A stretch of 40,829 bases of DNA from Gammaproteobacteria bacterium (GTDB lineage Bacteria; Pseudomonadota; Gammaproteobacteria; UBA4575). Made by a program: the position numbers and the translations under genes. Under the pieces are notes generated by a model, which did no database searches, had not been told where the DNA came from, and saw only the letters and a program-made list of their open reading frames with translations. Every line of letters starts with the position of its first letter. Position 1 is the first letter of the stretch. Positions 7,219 through 15,346 of this stretch are shown here, piece after piece. The stretch is from NCBI GenBank assembly GCA_013001685.1, contig JABDMD010000009.1, forward strand, positions 1 through 40,829, written 5' to 3'.

Positions 7219-8013
7219 ATGACTGATTTATTTGAATTAATGGCAGAGAAATCTGGTTTAAAAGAAGATGCTAAATATGGCGCATCTGGCGACATGAAGA
7301 AAACACAATATGTGTTAGAGCTTATTGGTAGTCCGGCTGATCCAGATACACTTAAATGCATTATCACTTCTGCTGAACAGGGTATGGAAATGAATTGCTA
7401 TAGCACAGTTACTGACGGTGTAAGTAATCTCGATGAATGTATTTCTGAGCTATCGCCGCTTTCTATTACTCCGTGCTTAAAAGAAGCAGATTTCTATACC
7501 TGCGGTGCTGATGCCATTACAGCATTTACAGATGCAAGAGGCTTGGGTTATGCGTTAACACCTCGCAATGCTGCGCTAGCAGCCATGCAAAATTATTGGG
7601 TAGATATTGCAGTTACAAATGTGGCACCTCATGTGAAGCTAATAACGGATGAGGTTTTCGTAAAAAATTATAGCGATCCATCATATTCTGCAGATATGCA
7701 AGTAGTTAATACTGCAAATGAGGATTTAAAAATATTTTTTGATGCTTTGAATCAACAACTAGAGGGAAACAAATATATTGTCTGCGATAAATATACCTGG
7801 GCGGATCTTCACTGGTCAGCTTATGTGCATCTGTGTGAGATTGCTGGTTGCAATTCATTAATTGATGAAAGAAAGAATGTTAAAGATTGGTTTAACCGCA
7901 TAAAAACACGAAAAGCACAATGCGGACAAGATGAAGTTGCATTCGACATGATGCCAAGTACAGAGGAAGCTAAGCAAGGCAAATTAAGGTCAGTAGTTAT
8001 TAACAACTACTAA
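7219..8013 (+). CDS. Glutathione S-transferase-like protein 2
   Basis: A 264-residue divergent paralogue of the preceding gene. Aligned blocks include TPCLKEADFYTCGADAITAF (compare YPCIEDGDFTVCGEHAVMTY), RNAALAAMQNYWV (compare KARVLAMQQYWI), KYIVCDKYTWADLHW (compare KYIVGEFSLADIHW) and VKDWFNRIKT at the end. It carries an extra N-terminal stretch, an inserted region around residues 145-170 and a longer C-terminal tail. It is rich in cysteine. It may form a heterodimer with protein 1. The gene lies 34 bases after the first GST gene and 43 before alkB-like, all on one strand, so cotranscription is very likely. The exact glutathione-binding residues are not evident, so catalytic activity should not be assumed. 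Confidence 0.68.
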   Translation: MTDLFELMAEKSGLKEDAKYGASGDMKKTQYVLELIGSPADPDTLKCIITSAEQGMEMNCYSTVTDGVSNLDECISELSPLSITPCLKEADFYTCGADAITAFTDARGLGYALTPRNAALAAMQNYWVDIAVTNVAPHVKLITDEVFVKNYSDPSYSADMQVVNTANEDLKIFFDALNQQLEGNKYIVCDKYTWADLHWSAYVHLCEIAGCNSLIDERKNVKDWFNRIKTRKAQCGQDEVAFDMMPSTEEAKQGKLRSVVINNY

Positions 8014-8056
8014 ATAGTTAAAAAAATAATAGTAAATTTTTAGCGAGGATAAAAAA

Positions 8057-9244
8057 ATGCACAAGTTTTTAGTAAATATTCGGTACTTTGAGACTCCAAT
8101 ATTAATTTTCGCCACGTTGGTGGGTCTTGTTATTGGCGGTCCATGGGTGTGGACAGGTGTAGTACTCTTAATAGCGTCCATCATCATCGACTGGGCAACC
8201 AGTGCTAGCAAGCTTTTTCATTGTGAGCCAGCTGGCAGAGATGAAAATGGTGATTTATATGGAATAGATTGGTTTTTGAAACTGATGATGTGGGTGCAAT
8301 ACCCAGTATTTGTCATGCTTCAACTTGCGCTTGTCTGGCGGGTTTATGAATTTGCAACAGGAAACTCATTTGGTCCAAATGAAATTTTCGGAATCACCAT
8401 TCACCATGGTGTAACTGGGTGGGAGATGTTTGGTGCAACCGTTTCAGCAGGTATTTACATGGGTCTTGGTATTATGTTTGGACATGAGCTTGCACATACT
8501 AAAGGTCCAACATTTGTATTAGCCCGTTGGATGATGGCTTTAAGTGGCATCGCGCATTTCTGTTATGCGCATGTTTACAACCATCATTTAGAGTTGGGTT
8601 GTGAAGATGATCCTGCAACTTCACCTAGAGGTCGCAATATCTATAAGCACTATTTGCTTTCACACTTTGGTCAATCACGATTTTTATATGTGATGGAACA
8701 ACAGCGTCTAAAGAAAATAGGTGTGCCTTTTATCTCATGGCAAAATCGTTGGATACGCGGTTATGCGATGAGCCTTCCAACCATTTTCATGTTTTGGTTT
8801 GCAGCAGGGTGGATTGGTTTAGGTGTAATGATAGGCTCTTGGGTGATTTCTGCATTTGAATTAGAAGTGCTTAATTATTTAGAGCACTACGGTCTAATTC
8901 GTGAAAAAGGGCAACCGATTGATTATCACCATTCATGGGATGTAGCAGAATCTCCATTTACACAATGGGGATTTATTGAAATTGGTCGCCAAGCGGACCA
9001 CCATGATAGAGGAGAAACTCATTTTTGGGAGTTAGAAGATTGCGGTGCTCCAGATACAGGTTACGGTTATTACGCAATGCTTGCGCTGCTTCTTGTACCA
9101 CCAGCTTGGGAGCGGTTTATTAAACCGCGCCTAGCAGATTGGGATGAAAATAGAGCCAGTGAGGGTGAGCGCAAAATTGCAGCACGAATGAACTATCTCG
9201 CAGGCTGGTATGACATGCCTTTGTGTGACAAACCAATTAAATAA
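8057..9244 (+). CDS. AlkB-like membrane di-iron monooxygenase/hydroxylase
   Basis: A 395-residue integral membrane protein of the alkane-hydroxylase/fatty-acid-desaturase superfamily, near the AlkB family length. Histidine motifs appear in the AlkB order: HELAHTK (His143-His147), AHVYNHHLELG (His172, His176, His177), the HYG motif NYLEHYGLIR (His277) and QADHHDRGETHFW (His315, His316). Several hydrophobic helices lie between. The HYG motif favours AlkB-type over soluble desaturases. The second box deviates from the usual EHxxGHH, so the enzyme is divergent and the substrate (n-alkane, fatty acid or another lipid) is open. No rubredoxin gene is present in the window. It sits after two GST-like genes and before a small membrane protein, with GCGAGGA ribosome sites in front of both this gene and the next. 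Confidence 0.82.
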   Translation: MHKFLVNIRYFETPILIFATLVGLVIGGPWVWTGVVLLIASIIIDWATSASKLFHCEPAGRDENGDLYGIDWFLKLMMWVQYPVFVMLQLALVWRVYEFATGNSFGPNEIFGITIHHGVTGWEMFGATVSAGIYMGLGIMFGHELAHTKGPTFVLARWMMALSGIAHFCYAHVYNHHLELGCEDDPATSPRGRNIYKHYLLSHFGQSRFLYVMEQQRLKKIGVPFISWQNRWIRGYAMSLPTIFMFWFAAGWIGLGVMIGSWVISAFELEVLNYLEHYGLIREKGQPIDYHHSWDVAESPFTQWGFIEIGRQADHHDRGETHFWELEDCGAPDTGYGYYAMLALLLVPPAWERFIKPRLADWDENRASEGERKIAARMNYLAGWYDMPLCDKPIK

Positions 9245-9274
9245 TTTTTAAAAATTAAAAGCGAGGAAATACTA

Positions 9275-9487
9275 ATGTCAAAAGTTCAACAAGCATTGTT
9301 AGCTATAGTAGCGTTTACTGGTGTAACTGGGTTTATACTCTATACATTAGGAGTAGGTGATCATCACTTTAATCCACTATGGGCGCTTGGTACCTCTATC
9401 GTCTTTTTAGTAATTTTACTAATTGATGTTTGGATGTTTTTTGCAATCTCAGGTGAAGATGCGTTTAAGTGGGACTCGGAAGCTTGA
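9275..9487 (+). CDS. Small two-helix membrane protein of the AlkB-like operon
   Basis: A 70-residue protein with two predicted membrane helices (about residues 6-25 and 35-57) separated by a short loop containing the metal-ligand-like GDHHFNP. It has an acidic cytosolic tail (GEDAFKWDSEA). It begins 30 bases after alkB-like with the same AGCGAGGA ribosome site and is the last gene before a strong terminator. It may be a subunit or stabiliser of the AlkB-like enzyme. No known family was recognised. Confidence 0.72.
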   Translation: MSKVQQALLAIVAFTGVTGFILYTLGVGDHHFNPLWALGTSIVFLVILLIDVWMFFAISGEDAFKWDSEA

Positions 9488-9511
9488 TGGTGGTTTAGAA
9501 CAATTGCTAAT

Positions 9512-9544
9512 AAAAACCGCAGTATTAATTACTGCGGTTTTTTT
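9512..9544 (+). terminator. Rho-independent terminator of the GST-AlkB operon
   Basis: A perfect 13-base-pair stem (9512-9524 paired with 9530-9542, loop TTAAT) has CCGCAG in its core and runs into a T tract ending at 9544. It starts 25 bases after the stop of the two-helix protein, so it closes that operon and separates it from the cco promoter. Confidence 0.92.
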
Positions 9545-9585
9545 ATATGAGTTTTAAAAATATTAAAAAATACGCATGCTTGAAA

Positions 9586-9627
9586 TTGATTTGAATCAAT
9601 AAATACATCAATTAATTTCTATATAGT
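9586..9627 (+). promoter_or_regulatory. FNR-dependent promoter of the yip1-ccoNOQP operon
   Basis: The sequence TTGAT-TTGA-ATCAA (9586-9599) is a perfect match to the FNR/Anr consensus. A -10-like hexamer TATAGT lies at 9622-9627; a start near 9634 puts the palindrome centre at -41.5, the textbook class II activation position. No good -35 hexamer is visible, as expected for an activator-dependent promoter. Anaerobic or microaerobic induction of cbb3 oxidase by FNR/Anr is well known in proteobacteria. Confidence 0.82.
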
Positions 9628-9673
9628 TTTAAAGTATCCAGGTCTTAGCACTAAAAATAAAAAAACTATTACT

Positions 9674-10288
9674 ATGCAAAGTGCATTCTCACCACGTTTA
9701 ATGTTACGGCTACTGTTTCAGCCAAATATTGTTTTTAAAGAATTGGCTGAATTGGAACCGTCATCCATAGCAGTGTTTTTCAAAGTTGCCCTATGGTTCG
9801 GTGTGTTACCACCACTTTTTGCTTATATTGGTGCTTCGAAATTTGGGTGGCGCTTGGGTACCGTCGAACCACTATCTTTACAAAAAGAGATTCTTTTAAG
9901 CATCAGTGTTGCTTACTTTATCGCATTATTATTTGGGTTTATTAGTGCTGCAATTGTGTCACGTTGGATGGCGAATACATATGGAGCTCGACAATCACTT
10001 GGAATCCATTTTGCAATGATTACGGTTGTTGGTGCACCGATTGCAGTAGGTAGCATTGTGCACTTATATCCAAATGTCTTTATAAATGTTCTTGTACTGA
10101 TACCTGCTTTGCTATGGAGTATGTACTTACTTTATCGAGGCTTGCCCATCGTGCTACATACAACACCAGAACGTGGAATGTTGATGTCGTCATCTTTGAT
10201 TGGTTATTTGTTAGTAGCATTTGTTAGCTTATTGGGGATAACTGTATTTTTATGGATTAATGGCATAGGTCCCTTAATGGGAGTTTGA
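9674..10288 (+). CDS. Yip1/DUF1282-like membrane protein
   Basis: A 204-residue integral membrane protein with about five hydrophobic segments. It starts with a short amphipathic region followed by [17 protein letters not shown], the typical Yip1-family opening (a P-x3-F-x-E/L motif before the first helix). Yip1-type bacterial proteins have no agreed function. Here the gene is first in the cco operon, directly behind the FNR promoter, and its stop lies just before the ccoN start, so it is cotranscribed and probably translationally linked with ccoN. This suggests a role in oxidase biogenesis, but that is inference. Confidence 0.75.
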   Translation: MQSAFSPRLMLRLLFQPNIVFKELAELEPSSIAVFFKVALWFGVLPPLFAYIGASKFGWRLGTVEPLSLQKEILLSISVAYFIALLFGFISAAIVSRWMANTYGARQSLGIHFAMITVVGAPIAVGSIVHLYPNVFINVLVLIPALLWSMYLLYRGLPIVLHTTPERGMLMSSSLIGYLLVAFVSLLGITVFLWINGIGPLMGV

Positions 10289-10290
10289 AT

Positions 10291-11733
10291 ATGCCAGATC
10301 CAGCCAAAAAATTATCTGTAGAAATTTATAGCGATCGTGTGGTGACAACGCTTGTGATGTTCTCAGTAATTTGGGCGGTGATTGGCATGCTGGCAGGTGT
10401 ATATGTTGCAGCAGAGATGGTGTGGCCTGCGCTTAATTTTGATCAATCGTGGTTATCGTTTGGCAGATTGAGAACATTTCACACCAATGTGGTGATATTT
10501 GGTTTCGGTGTATCTGCTTTGATGGGTACTGCATACTACAGTGTTCAGCGTACCAGTCATGTACGTCTTTATGCTTCAAATCTGGCATGGTTTACATGTT
10601 GGGCTTGGCAAATTGCAATTCTTGCTGGCGGTATCTCATTATTAATGGGACTGACGACTTCTAAAGAATATGCCGAACTCGAATGGCCTTTTGACATTGC
10701 AATCACATTAGTATGGGTTTGTTTTGCGATTGTATTTTTTGGCACGATTGCAAAACGACGTATCAAACAAATTTACATCTCGAACTGGTTCTATGGCGGG
10801 TTAATTATCGTCATTGCCATGCTGCATATCGTTAATAATCTTGCCCTGCCAGTTACTTTAACTAAATCTTATTCTTTATATGCTGGCGCGCAGGATGCGA
10901 TTGTACAGTGGTGGTACGGACACAACGCAGTTGGGTTTTTATTAACGGGTGGATTCTTAGGCATGATGTATTACTTTTTGCCTAAGCAAGCAGAAAGACC
11001 TATATGGAGCTATAAGTTATCTATTGTTGCATTCTGGGCCTTTACCTATAGTTATATTTGGGCAGGACCCCACCACTTACATTTCAATGCCATTCCTGAG
11101 TGGGTACAAAACCTAGGTATGGTAATGAGCTTGGTTTTACTTGCGCCATCATGGGCATCGATGGTGAACGGCATCATGACGGTGAGTTCAGCATGGGAAA
11201 AACTACGCAGTGACCCTTCGTTAAAATTTATTGTTCTAGCACTTGCATTTTATGGACTCGCTACTTTTGAGGGACCCATGCTGGCAATTAAAAGTGTCAA
11301 TATCATTAGCCATTTTACTGAGTGGACGATTGGCCATGTACATTCAGGTGCGCTCGGTTGGAATGCAATGATCACCTACGGTACTTTTTATTTTCTCGTT
11401 CCAAGATTAGTTGGTGGAAATTTATATAGTGTTCGATTAGCGAATATACATTTTTGGTTAGCATTAGCCGGCACGATACTTTATATCGTAGCGCTTTGGG
11501 GTGCGGGGGTATCGCAAGGAGTGTTGTGGTTGAGTCTCGATGACCTCGGAGAGTTACGTTATAGCTTTACCGAAGTTATGGCAGCCATGAAACCATATTA
11601 TCTATTACGTTTAGTAGCCGGTATTTTATTTTTTATTGGCACGCTTTTAATGATCTATAACTTTTTTAAAACCATTGTAGGGCGTCGCACTATTGCGGTT
11701 AGACCCCCAATCGAATCATTGGCTGTAGCATGA
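10291..11733 (+). CDS. ccoN: cbb3-type cytochrome c oxidase subunit I
   Basis: This is the catalytic haem-copper subunit, about 480 residues with twelve or so helices. Ligand motifs are present: [11 protein letters not shown] (low-spin haem b histidine), [16 protein letters not shown] (first CuB histidine), [16 protein letters not shown] (the two further CuB histidines) and [17 protein letters not shown] (haem b3 and haem b histidines). The enzyme reduces O2 to water with very high affinity and pumps protons. I chose the ATG at 10291, which has GGGAG 7 bases upstream, over a TTG at 10285. The stop overlaps the ccoO start (ATGA), so the subunits are translationally coupled. Confidence 0.95.
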   Translation: MPDPAKKLSVEIYSDRVVTTLVMFSVIWAVIGMLAGVYVAAEMVWPALNFDQSWLSFGRLRTFHTNVVIFGFGVSALMGTAYYSVQRTSHVRLYASNLAWFTCWAWQIAILAGGISLLMGLTTSKEYAELEWPFDIAITLVWVCFAIVFFGTIAKRRIKQIYISNWFYGGLIIVIAMLHIVNNLALPVTLTKSYSLYAGAQDAIVQWWYGHNAVGFLLTGGFLGMMYYFLPKQAERPIWSYKLSIVAFWAFTYSYIWAGPHHLHFNAIPEWVQNLGMVMSLVLLAPSWASMVNGIMTVSSAWEKLRSDPSLKFIVLALAFYGLATFEGPMLAIKSVNIISHFTEWTIGHVHSGALGWNAMITYGTFYFLVPRLVGGNLYSVRLANIHFWLALAGTILYIVALWGAGVSQGVLWLSLDDLGELRYSFTEVMAAMKPYYLLRLVAGILFFIGTLLMIYNFFKTIVGRRTIAVRPPIESLAVA

Positions 11734-12356
11734 ACGGTGTTCAGTTACATCAGGTTTTAGAAAAAAATATTGGCTTGCTAATTTTTGGCATTTTATTTGT
11801 TTCTGCAATTGGTGGTTTGGTGCAAGTGCTACCTAGTTTATTTCAAGAATCACTGAAAACGGCAAGCCCAAATACAAAAGTTTATTCGCCTCTAGAATTA
11901 GTTGGACGTGATGTATACATAAGAGAAGGTTGTAGCACCTGTCATTCGCAACAAATTAGACCATTGGTTGCCGAGGTAGAACGCTATGGAACCTATTCTC
12001 GTGCAGGCGAGTTTGTTTATGACCGACCTTTCTTGTGGGGATCAAAACGAACTGGGCCAGATTTACATCGCATAGGCGGTAAATATTCTAATGAATGGCA
12101 CCGCATTCATTTAATAAATCCGCGTGATGTCGTTCAAAACTCTATTATGCCAGCTTATCCATGGTTAGCAGAACGTGCAGCGAACCAAGATGGTGACATT
12201 AAAAATAAACTTCAAGTGTTAGTGAAGCTTGGTCATCCTTACACAGATGATGATATTGAATCATCCGGTTCCATGCTTGAAGGACAATCCGAGCTAGATG
12301 CTTTAATTGCTTATCTGCAAGTGCTTGGCACTGCATATGCCAAAGGAGAACAGTAG
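11730..12356 (+). CDS. ccoO: cbb3-type cytochrome c oxidase subunit II (mono-haem)
   Basis: A 208-residue membrane-anchored cytochrome c with one N-terminal helix and a single haem site, [12 protein letters not shown]. The CcoO-specific blocks [31 protein letters not shown] and [17 protein letters not shown] (quoted in parts) are present; the methionine in IMPAYPWL is the axial haem ligand. It passes electrons from CcoP to the CcoN haem b. Length and motifs are canonical. Its ATG overlaps the ccoN stop, and its own stop overlaps the GTG start of ccoQ. Confidence 0.95.
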   Translation: MNGVQLHQVLEKNIGLLIFGILFVSAIGGLVQVLPSLFQESLKTASPNTKVYSPLELVGRDVYIREGCSTCHSQQIRPLVAEVERYGTYSRAGEFVYDRPFLWGSKRTGPDLHRIGGKYSNEWHRIHLINPRDVVQNSIMPAYPWLAERAANQDGDIKNKLQVLVKLGHPYTDDDIESSGSMLEGQSELDALIAYLQVLGTAYAKGEQ

Positions 12357-12499
12357 TGGCTTATTTTATTTTTATCGGCGACATGTTTGTCATGGCTTTT
12401 ATGATTGCAATCGTAATTTGGGTTTCAATGAAGTCATCCAGAGAAAGTACAAATAAAGCGGCAAGAATTCCATTAGAAGATGAGGATATCGATGGCTGA
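12356..12499 (+). CDS. ccoQ: cbb3 oxidase small subunit CcoQ
   Basis: A 47-residue ORF with a GTG start that shares its first base with the ccoO stop codon. One membrane helix (about residues 2-24, with FIGDMFVMAFMIAIVIW) is followed by a charged cytosolic tail ending in PLEDEDIDG. Position between ccoO and ccoP, length and topology match CcoQ, which stabilises the oxidase complex. Its last codons overlap the start of ccoP (ATGGCTGA). Sequence conservation of CcoQ is low, so the call rests on context and topology. Confidence 0.85.
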   Translation: MAYFIFIGDMFVMAFMIAIVIWVSMKSSRESTNKAARIPLEDEDIDG

Positions 12500-13778
12500 T
12501 ATGCCTACAGATTTTTGGGCAGGATGGATTATTGTGCTGACTGCTGTCAGTGTGCTTGGGTTTTGTTGGTTAGTATTTAGTATTTATTTTTCCGCAAATC
12601 GAGAAGAGCAAGAAGAGTCGCCTGTCTGGGACGAAACACTTTCAGAAGGGGATAACCCAGCCCCTATGTGGTGGTTCTGGATGACTTTGGCTGCTTTAGT
12701 GATTACGGTAATTTATTTAATGTTATATCCAGGCCTAGGTTCGTTTAGTGGCGCATTGAAATGGTCGCAGCATGGAAGGCTTGATCACAGCTTTGCCCGC
12801 TATGATGCAAAGTTTTCACCACTACGCAAAAATATTTTAAAACGTCCTATCTCAGAATTGCAGAATAACAATGCCATTATGGAATCTGCACAGAGAGTTT
12901 TTGTGCAAAATTGTACAGCTTGTCATGGAGTAGATGGTAAGGGTCAAGCTTTGGCTTTCCCAAATTTAAAGGATGATGATTGGCAATGGGGAGGAACTGA
13001 GGAAGCGATTACTCAGACCTTAATGCAGGGCCGGCAAGCTGCAATGATAGGTTGGCAAGATGTCATTGGTGAGGATGGTGTATCGCAAGTAAAAAATTAT
13101 GTAAAAACTCTGGCTAGCAAAAGTAATATTGGTGCAAATAGTGGAGGTAAAAAAATCTTTCAAAATAATTGCGCGGCTTGTCATGGTTTGCTGGGTGAAG
13201 GTAATCAAGCACTAGGTGCCCCCAACCTTACAGACGACATTTGGTTATATGGAAGTTCAGATGATGCATTGCATCAAACCATAGCATCTGGGCGTAGTGG
13301 TGTGATGCCAGCATTTGGCGATCGGCTTGATGCAACACAAATCCGAATGCTCGTGGCCTTGCTTATGGTCGAAGCTGAAAGCGTTGTAGAGGTTGTTTCT
13401 GATACACAAGAAAATGTTGTGGTTAATGAATCTACTGAAGACGATGCTGTATTAAGTGAACAAATTTCGGGTGAAAAAATTTATGAAAAATATTGTTTGG
13501 CATGTCATCAAAGTAATGGAGAAGGTTTGCCGGGTGTTTTTCCATCTTTGGTAGGTAATGAAACTGTATTAAATGAAGATGCAAGCCAACATATCGATGT
13601 TATTTTAAATGGGCTAAAAGATAAAGTAATCGCAGGCGTGATCTATCCAGCACCCATGCCTGGGTTTGCTGCGCAATTAAGTGATGAAGAAGTTGCTGCT
13701 TTAGTTAATCACGAGCGCTCACAATGGGGTAACGATGCAGTGAAAATTACAAGTGATGCTGTAACCGCAAGAAGATAG
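12492..13778 (+). CDS. ccoP: cbb3 oxidase subunit III with three c-type haem sites
   Basis: About 428 residues against about 300 for ordinary CcoP. It has two N-terminal helices (about 9-33 and 59-80, the latter with PMWWFWMTLAALVITVIYL), then three CXXCH haem sites: CTACH (Cys141), CAACH (Cys227) and CLACH (Cys335). The first two fit the normal CcoP di-haem region. The third is an added C-terminal cytochrome c domain joined by an acidic, Val/Glu-rich linker (about residues 295-325). Its axial methionine candidate lies in PAPMPGFAAQLSDEEVAALV. I chose the ATG at 12492 (MADMPTDFW) because it overlaps the ccoQ stop; an in-frame ATG at 12480 adds only four residues. A third haem domain is known in neisserial CcoP, where it feeds electrons to a nitrite reductase. 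Confidence 0.93.
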   Translation: MADMPTDFWAGWIIVLTAVSVLGFCWLVFSIYFSANREEQEESPVWDETLSEGDNPAPMWWFWMTLAALVITVIYLMLYPGLGSFSGALKWSQHGRLDHSFARYDAKFSPLRKNILKRPISELQNNNAIMESAQRVFVQNCTACHGVDGKGQALAFPNLKDDDWQWGGTEEAITQTLMQGRQAAMIGWQDVIGEDGVSQVKNYVKTLASKSNIGANSGGKKIFQNNCAACHGLLGEGNQALGAPNLTDDIWLYGSSDDALHQTIASGRSGVMPAFGDRLDATQIRMLVALLMVEAESVVEVVSDTQENVVVNESTEDDAVLSEQISGEKIYEKYCLACHQSNGEGLPGVFPSLVGNETVLNEDASQHIDVILNGLKDKVIAGVIYPAPMPGFAAQLSDEEVAALVNHERSQWGNDAVKITSDAVTARR

Positions 13779-13826
13779 CTCTTTTATTTAGTAGGCAATT
13801 AAAATTCAAGGTTTAAAGGATTAAGT

Positions 13827-14213
13827 ATGTATTACATAGCTGAGACAGAAAAGTCATTTTCACAAGCTGTAACCGATTTAGAGGCAGCTGTAACAAAACA
13901 TGGATTTGGAGTGTTGCATATTCATGACTTAGGTAAAACGCTTCGAAGTAAAGGTGAAAGCTTTGAAGAAGAATGTAAAATATTTGAAGTGTGTAACCCT
14001 AAGCAAGCTGTAAAGGTATTGTCTACAGATATGCGACTAAATATGGCACTACCCTGCAGAATTTCTGTATATACAGAGAATGCAGCTACAAAAATTGGTT
14101 TAATTAGACCTGAAAAAATGTTGTCTGCATTATCTCAGGATCTAGCGCTTGAAGAGATCGCAAATGAAGTTGAAAAAAAGACAATTCAAATGATAGATGA
14201 TGCAAAAGCATAA
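13827..14213 (+). CDS. DUF302 family protein
   Basis: A 128-residue soluble protein with the DUF302 pattern: KSFSQAVTDLEAAVTKHGFGVLHIHDLG near the start, the block ECKIFEVCNPKQAVKVLSTD in the middle and LPCRISVYTENAATKIGLIRP at the end (quoted in parts). These small alpha/beta domains are common beside sulfur-oxidation and c-type cytochrome genes, and a possible metal or haem role is only inferred. It is on the same strand 48 bases after ccoP, with AAAGGA before the ATG, and probably belongs to the cco transcript. Confidence 0.83.
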   Translation: MYYIAETEKSFSQAVTDLEAAVTKHGFGVLHIHDLGKTLRSKGESFEEECKIFEVCNPKQAVKVLSTDMRLNMALPCRISVYTENAATKIGLIRPEKMLSALSQDLALEEIANEVEKKTIQMIDDAKA

Positions 14214-14263
14214 AAATTTATGAAACTCTGAATCCATAGATATTGCTTGCCACGATGTAGGAT

Positions 14264-14370
14264 GTATTGGGTGATGCACTAGATGAACCAACTTTAGAAG
14301 CGTGGGCAGAACGTATACCTTTCTTGCAGAAGTTTTTATTGGTAAGGAAAAAGAACTTTACGACAGCTAA
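14264..14370 (+). pseudogene. Remnant of a globin (flavohaemoglobin/Vgb-like) gene
   Basis: No intact gene fits the 226-base gap between the DUF302 gene and the reductase gene, but a clear fossil is present. Read from 14264 the frame gives VLGDALDEPTLEAWAE..., which matches the VLG-A-x-D-x-L-AW-x-A block that closes bacterial globin domains (Hmp, Vgb). After about 60 bases the match moves to another frame and reads EVFIGKEKELYDS then TAA at 14368-14370; this matches the family's VFI-x-x-E-x-x-LY ending. A frameshift therefore separates two halves of the same motif, and the upstream globin (distal residues and proximal histidine) is missing. Confidence 0.62.
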
Positions 14371-14439
14371 AAATATAAAAGGTAATTTACACCAGAGCGA
14401 AACATCCTTGTTGCGAATCTAATTCGCGCTTCCATGCGC

Positions 14440-15183
14440 TTACCAATAACTCTCAGTTGTAATCTGTCCAGGGCTACGGCGTAAGTTTTTCTTGAGACCT
14501 TTCTTTTTTAGTGCATTCCGAGTATCTACTAACATATCGGGATTACCGCACATCATTACTTGAGAATGCTCAGCAGTGAATTGTAAATTTGCTTTTTCTT
14601 CAAGTATTCCATTTTCTATTGCAGCAGGTATACGACCAGGCAATGCAAAGTCGGCTTCCTCACGACTTACAAAAGGGATCGTTTGAAATCGATCTTTGAA
14701 CTTATCTTTTAAATTAGCAGCGTCTTCTTGGTAGGTTAATTCTTTTTTAAAACGAACGGCGTGCACTAATACAATATTTTTAAAACGCTGCCAAACTTCT
14801 TCAGAATTTAGTATTGATAAAAAAGGGCCAAGTGCAGTTCCGGTTGCCAACATCCATATATCTCGACCATCAGGAACTTCATTTAATGTAAAAAATCCAT
14901 TAACGCGTTTGTCTATATAAATAGAATCGCCAACATCTAATTTTGCTAGCCTTGGTGATAGTGGGCCTTCAGATACAGTGATGGAATAAAATTCTAGTAA
15001 TGGTTCATGTGGTGCATTTACAAATGAGTAAGGACGTCCAACAATCTGGTCATCAATTTCTAAACCAAGGCGCCCGTACTGACCCGCTACAAATGGATCA
15101 ATGTCTGCTTCAATGCGTAGAGAATAAAGCAAATCCGTCCAATGCTTATTCTCAACAACTTTTCCTTCTACCCAATTACTCAT
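14440..15183 (-). CDS. fpr: Ferredoxin-NADP+ reductase
   Basis: A 247-residue FAD enzyme of the bacterial Fpr type. The FAD-binding motif is GRPYSFVNAP (about residues 54-63). The NADP-binding part starts at ATGTALGPFLSIL (about 103-115), followed by VMMCGNPDMLVDTRNAL (about 210-226). The C-terminus SPGQITTESYW ends in an aromatic residue, as in subclass II reductases. It exchanges electrons between NADPH and ferredoxin or flavodoxin. It is convergent with the cco-DUF302 unit and is followed, on the minus strand, by a short GCGAAT...ATTCGC hairpin without a clear T tract. Monocistronic. Confidence 0.92.
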   Translation of the reverse strand: MSNWVEGKVVENKHWTDLLYSLRIEADIDPFVAGQYGRLGLEIDDQIVGRPYSFVNAPHEPLLEFYSITVSEGPLSPRLAKLDVGDSIYIDKRVNGFFTLNEVPDGRDIWMLATGTALGPFLSILNSEEVWQRFKNIVLVHAVRFKKELTYQEDAANLKDKFKDRFQTIPFVSREEADFALPGRIPAAIENGILEEKANLQFTAEHSQVMMCGNPDMLVDTRNALKKKGLKKNLRRSPGQITTESYW

Positions 15184-15305
15184 ATGACTTAATAGTTACA
15201 TATATATTTAATAATTTATGTGTGCTCGCAACATAGAGGGGCAAATGATAAAAAGCAACTATCCATGTCTAGGTGCTGGTGGCTTCAAGTCTAGCTTTGT
15301 GAGAA

Positions 15306-15335
15306 AACCTTAACGCTATTAATAGCGCTAAGGTT
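15306..15335 (-). terminator. Terminator downstream of the DUF4126 gene
   Basis: A 30-base near-perfect palindrome with arms AACCTTA-CGCTATT and AATAGCG-TAAGGTT lies just after the DUF4126 stop. On the minus strand it is followed by TTTTCTC. The stem has one mismatched pair. It separates the DUF4126 gene from fpr. Confidence 0.75.
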
Positions 15336-15346
15336 AGATGTGAGGT

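Noticed and set aside
14413-14427. Hairpin GCGAAT-CTA-ATTCGC as a terminator for fpr
   Set aside because: The stem is only six pairs and no T tract follows on the minus strand.
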